A stretch of 64,000 bases of DNA from Rhodospirillaceae bacterium MC! (GTDB lineage: Bacteria > Pseudomonadota > Alphaproteobacteria > MC1), in contig NQOV01000007.1 in the NCBI GenBank assembly GCA_002632265.1, forward strand, positions 243,583-307,582, in the 5' to 3' direction. Position 1 is the stretch's first letter. Every line of letters begins with the position of its first letter. A model generated the notes under the pieces. The model had not been told where the DNA came from, searched no databases, and worked only from the letters and a program-made list of their open reading frames with translations. This document shows positions 62,011-64,000 of the stretch, in pieces. Made by a program: the position numbers and the translations under genes.

Positions 62011-62484
62011 TTATATATCCTTATGTATTTTGGTTACACGTGCGTCCATAGATCCATCTTCAAGATCCTTAGCTCCGTCGCTTGTGATAGCGTATATTTG
62101 AAAAGTACCCACTTGGGCATCAATGGTAGTAGTGCCTGGGGTAAAAGTAATGGAATTAGCATAGATAAAAGCTCCTGTTGTGGTCTTTTGTGTGCTTTTT
62201 ACTGTCTTTACAGTGGGCGAAAGATCTATTTTTACTTTCCATACTTCCTTAAATACGCCAAAATTAGCCAGTAACATTTCTTTTATTATGTAAGGCAAGT
62301 ATAAAATCATCCCTAAAAGGAATTTAGTTTGAACTATTTCCTTATCAAAAGCGTTGAAATAAATGGCGAAAGCTACCGTAATTGCTATGGATATCACACC
62401 TAAAATCAAGATATGAGTTTCCCAATGTCCTGAAAGCATGATCCATATTAATACAAGAATTATGACTTTCCATATGTGTTTCAT
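62011..62484 (-). CDS. mrpE: Mrp antiporter subunit E
   Basis: 157 aa, two or three N-terminal helices, then YLPYIIKEMLLANFGVFKEVWKVKIDLSPTVKTV and ANSITFTPGTTTIDA, the MrpE signature (NSITLTPGTLT). First gene of the Mrp operon; no promoter could be named with confidence in the AT-rich gap to tlyA. Confidence 0.9.
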   Translation of the reverse strand: MKHIWKVIILVLIWIMLSGHWETHILILGVISIAITVAFAIYFNAFDKEIVQTKFLLGMILYLPYIIKEMLLANFGVFKEVWKVKIDLSPTVKTVKSTQKTTTGAFIYANSITFTPGTTTIDAQVGTFQIYAITSDGAKDLEDGSMDARVTKIHKDI

Positions 62485-62625
62485 AAGGTCAACCTTTCAT
62501 GTTTTTAATCTGTATATTGTTTATGTATAAAGATTATATTATATCATATAATTTAATAAAATATAGTAACATAATTTTTAATAAAACACAATAAGAAAAA
62601 CAATATATATAAAAGATTCCGTATT

Positions 62626-63369
62626 TTAGAAATTTTTACAATGTATTAAAAACTCCATATTACCACTAGCTCCTTTTATAGGACTCTGAATTATTTGGAT
62701 AATATTCCACCCATTATCTTCGAACCATTTAATTACTTTACTTTTAGCTTTCTCATGTAAATTCGAATCTTTAACAATTCCATTCTTATTTATATCCTTT
62801 TTAGATAGCTCGAATTGTGGTTTTATCAAAGCGATAACATTACAATGTTTACTAGCAAACCTTAAAGGTTCGGCTAAAACCTTGGTAAGACTTATAAAAC
62901 TAGCGTCGCATACAATGATCTCAAGATCTTCATTAATATGTTCGGATGTTACATGGCGAGCATTTAAGCGTTCTAAATTTATTACTTTTTTGTTGGCTTT
63001 GATCTTCTCATGTAATTGATCATGACCACAATCTATGGCGAAGATTTTTTTGATGTCATTTTTCAACAAGACATGAGAAAATCCTCCTGTTGACGCTCCC
63101 ACATCACAAGCGATCTTACCCTTAACATCCACCTTAAACACTTCCAAGGCTTTTTCCAATTTAACCCCACCACGAGAAACCCAATCATGAGTTGTGCTGA
63201 TGAGTTCAACCTTATTATGACTGGAAACCTTAAAAGACGGCTTAGTTATAATCTTGCCATTTACCTTAACTAGCGATTCCTTTATGTGCGATCTCGCTCT
63301 TGTTCTACTTTCTAAGATATTAGCTTGCACAAGATAAATATCTAGCCTTATTAATAGATTATCGTTCAT
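62626..63369 (-). CDS. tlyA: TlyA-family rRNA 2'-O-methyltransferase (hemolysin A family)
   Basis: 247 aa. N-terminal S4 RNA-binding domain (RLDIYLVQANILESRTRARSHIKESLVKVNGKII), then FtsJ-like methyltransferase with ACDVGASTGGFSHVLLKNDI (SAM site), DASFISLTKVL and LIKPQFELSKKDI (catalytic Lys region). Methylates 16S/23S rRNA 2'-OH positions. Standard length. Upstream of the Mrp operon on the same strand with a 140 nt gap. Confidence 0.92.
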   Translation of the reverse strand: MNDNLLIRLDIYLVQANILESRTRARSHIKESLVKVNGKIITKPSFKVSSHNKVELISTTHDWVSRGGVKLEKALEVFKVDVKGKIACDVGASTGGFSHVLLKNDIKKIFAIDCGHDQLHEKIKANKKVINLERLNARHVTSEHINEDLEIIVCDASFISLTKVLAEPLRFASKHCNVIALIKPQFELSKKDINKNGIVKDSNLHEKAKSKVIKWFEDNGWNIIQIIQSPIKGASGNMEFLIHCKNF

Positions 63370-63551
63370 GTTATCATTCGTATTATAGTTCTTAATTATC
63401 GTTCATATTGTTATTCTAGCATATGTAAAAGTAATTAGATAGTTAATTTTTTTCTGTTGAAAATAATACATAATAGGATCATATATATAAAGTTAAGGTT
63501 GGAACAAACAGCCTAAGTTATATTATAAGAAAGCAAAAAAAGGGGTTTTAG

Positions 63552-64000
63552 ATGTTAGATCCATTAGTTAAACTTTTATCTCAATCGGGGCTTATGAATG
63601 TATCCTATAATCATATTATTATGGTTGTCATTTGTTTAGTCATTTTATATTTGGCGATTGTCAAGAAAATGGAGCCTTTATTGTTAGTTCCCATTGGCTT
63701 TGCGGGGATTTTAGTGAACATTCCCCTATCAGGCATTAACGAATTAGGGGGGATTCTTCATAGTATATATAATTTTGGTATCGGAAGTGGTCCAGATTCT
63801 GCGACAGTCTTCCCGCTCTTGATATTTATGGGCATTGGAGCAATGACAGATTTCTCGGCTTTATTATCCAATCCCAAAACCATGCTTTTAGGAGCTGCCT
63901 CACAAGTGGGGATCTTCACTACCATTTTAGGAGCGGTGGTTTTAAGCGATCTACATATTTTAGATTTTACCTTAGAACAAGCTAGCTCAATTGGGATTAT
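63552..64000 (+). CDS. oadB: Sodium ion-translocating decarboxylase subunit beta, N-terminal part
   Basis: 149 codons visible from the ATG at 63552 with AGGGG just upstream; runs off the window. Motifs: ILYLAIVKKMEPLLLVPIGFAGILVNIPL and VFPLLIFMGIGAMTDFSALLSNPKTMLLGAASQVGIF match OadB/GcdB, the membrane subunit that couples decarboxylation of oxaloacetate, glutaconyl-CoA or methylmalonyl-CoA to sodium export. Which substrate cannot be told from this fragment. OadA and OadG are not seen upstream. Confidence 0.92.
   Translation, partial: MLDPLVKLLSQSGLMNVSYNHIIMVVICLVILYLAIVKKMEPLLLVPIGFAGILVNIPLSGINELGGILHSIYNFGIGSGPDSATVFPLLIFMGIGAMTDFSALLSNPKTMLLGAASQVGIFTTILGAVVLSDLHILDFTLEQASSIGI

Overview
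This AT-rich 64 kb window looks like chromosome of a low-GC alphaproteobacterium. The evidence is the map-radC pair, the mreC-mreD-mrdA-rodA order, a small alphaproteobacterial-type protein beside glyA and nrdR, an MPN-type RadC, a response regulator carrying a C-terminal domain typical of alphaproteobacteria, a TRAP dicarboxylate system, and a probable SAM-II riboswitch (classically alphaproteobacterial). An OadB-type sodium-pumping decarboxylase subunit, a large Mrp cation/proton antiporter operon and the TRAP transporter suggest sodium-linked energetics, possibly with fermentative metabolism. I see no tRNA or rRNA genes, prophage, IS transposase or CRISPR array.

Layout. 1-3772: end of map, radC, then malQ with a small membrane protein (minus strand). 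4240-9761: cell-elongation genes mreC, mreD, mrdA, rodA, then a DUF502 membrane protein. 9900-14222: methionine genes metY (SAM-II-like leader) and metA, then a convergent metal-permease-like gene with a tandem CCGG-peptide domain. 14286-19832: nrdR, a small conserved protein, glyA, hemB, an XRE regulator, nusB and a FliL-like protein. 19980-23751: two unusual repeats, then polA. 23897-32782: orphan ABC ATPase, TPR-like protein, rsmB, response regulator, M42 peptidase, solute-binding protein, metallo-beta-lactamase-fold protein. 32887-39363: GNAT, three tandem MATE paralogues, a cysteine synthase-like gene. 39482-46369: glycosyltransferase, TRAP operon dctQ-dctM-dctP, CobK-like protein, TrmH-family methyltransferase, YbgC thioesterase. 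46537-54067: thrS, infC (AUA start), a heparinase-like gene, mtaB, deoD. 54171-62484: nine-gene Mrp operon with three proton-antiporter-like (MrpD/NuoL/N) subunits. 62626-64000: tlyA and the start of oadB.

How the genes work together. metY, metA and cysK cover sulfur assimilation into cysteine/homocysteine. MetA carries Glu at the acyl-selectivity position, which fits an O-acetylhomoserine substrate for MetY; MetY would be switched off by SAM. mreC to rodA form the elongasome. thrS-infC, nusB, rsmB, mtaB, tlyA and the TrmH protein are translation and RNA-modification functions.

The least explained content is non-coding. (1) A dispersed family of roughly 100-120 bp palindromic elements is present at least eight times; it often starts 0-2 nt after a stop codon and in deoD appears to contribute the stop codon. 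(2) Two diverged copies of a second inverted-repeat element have GCTGGCC/GGCCAGC arms whose flanks change together. (3) Many tandem repeats lie both between and inside genes. These two element families are the best candidates here for something undescribed.
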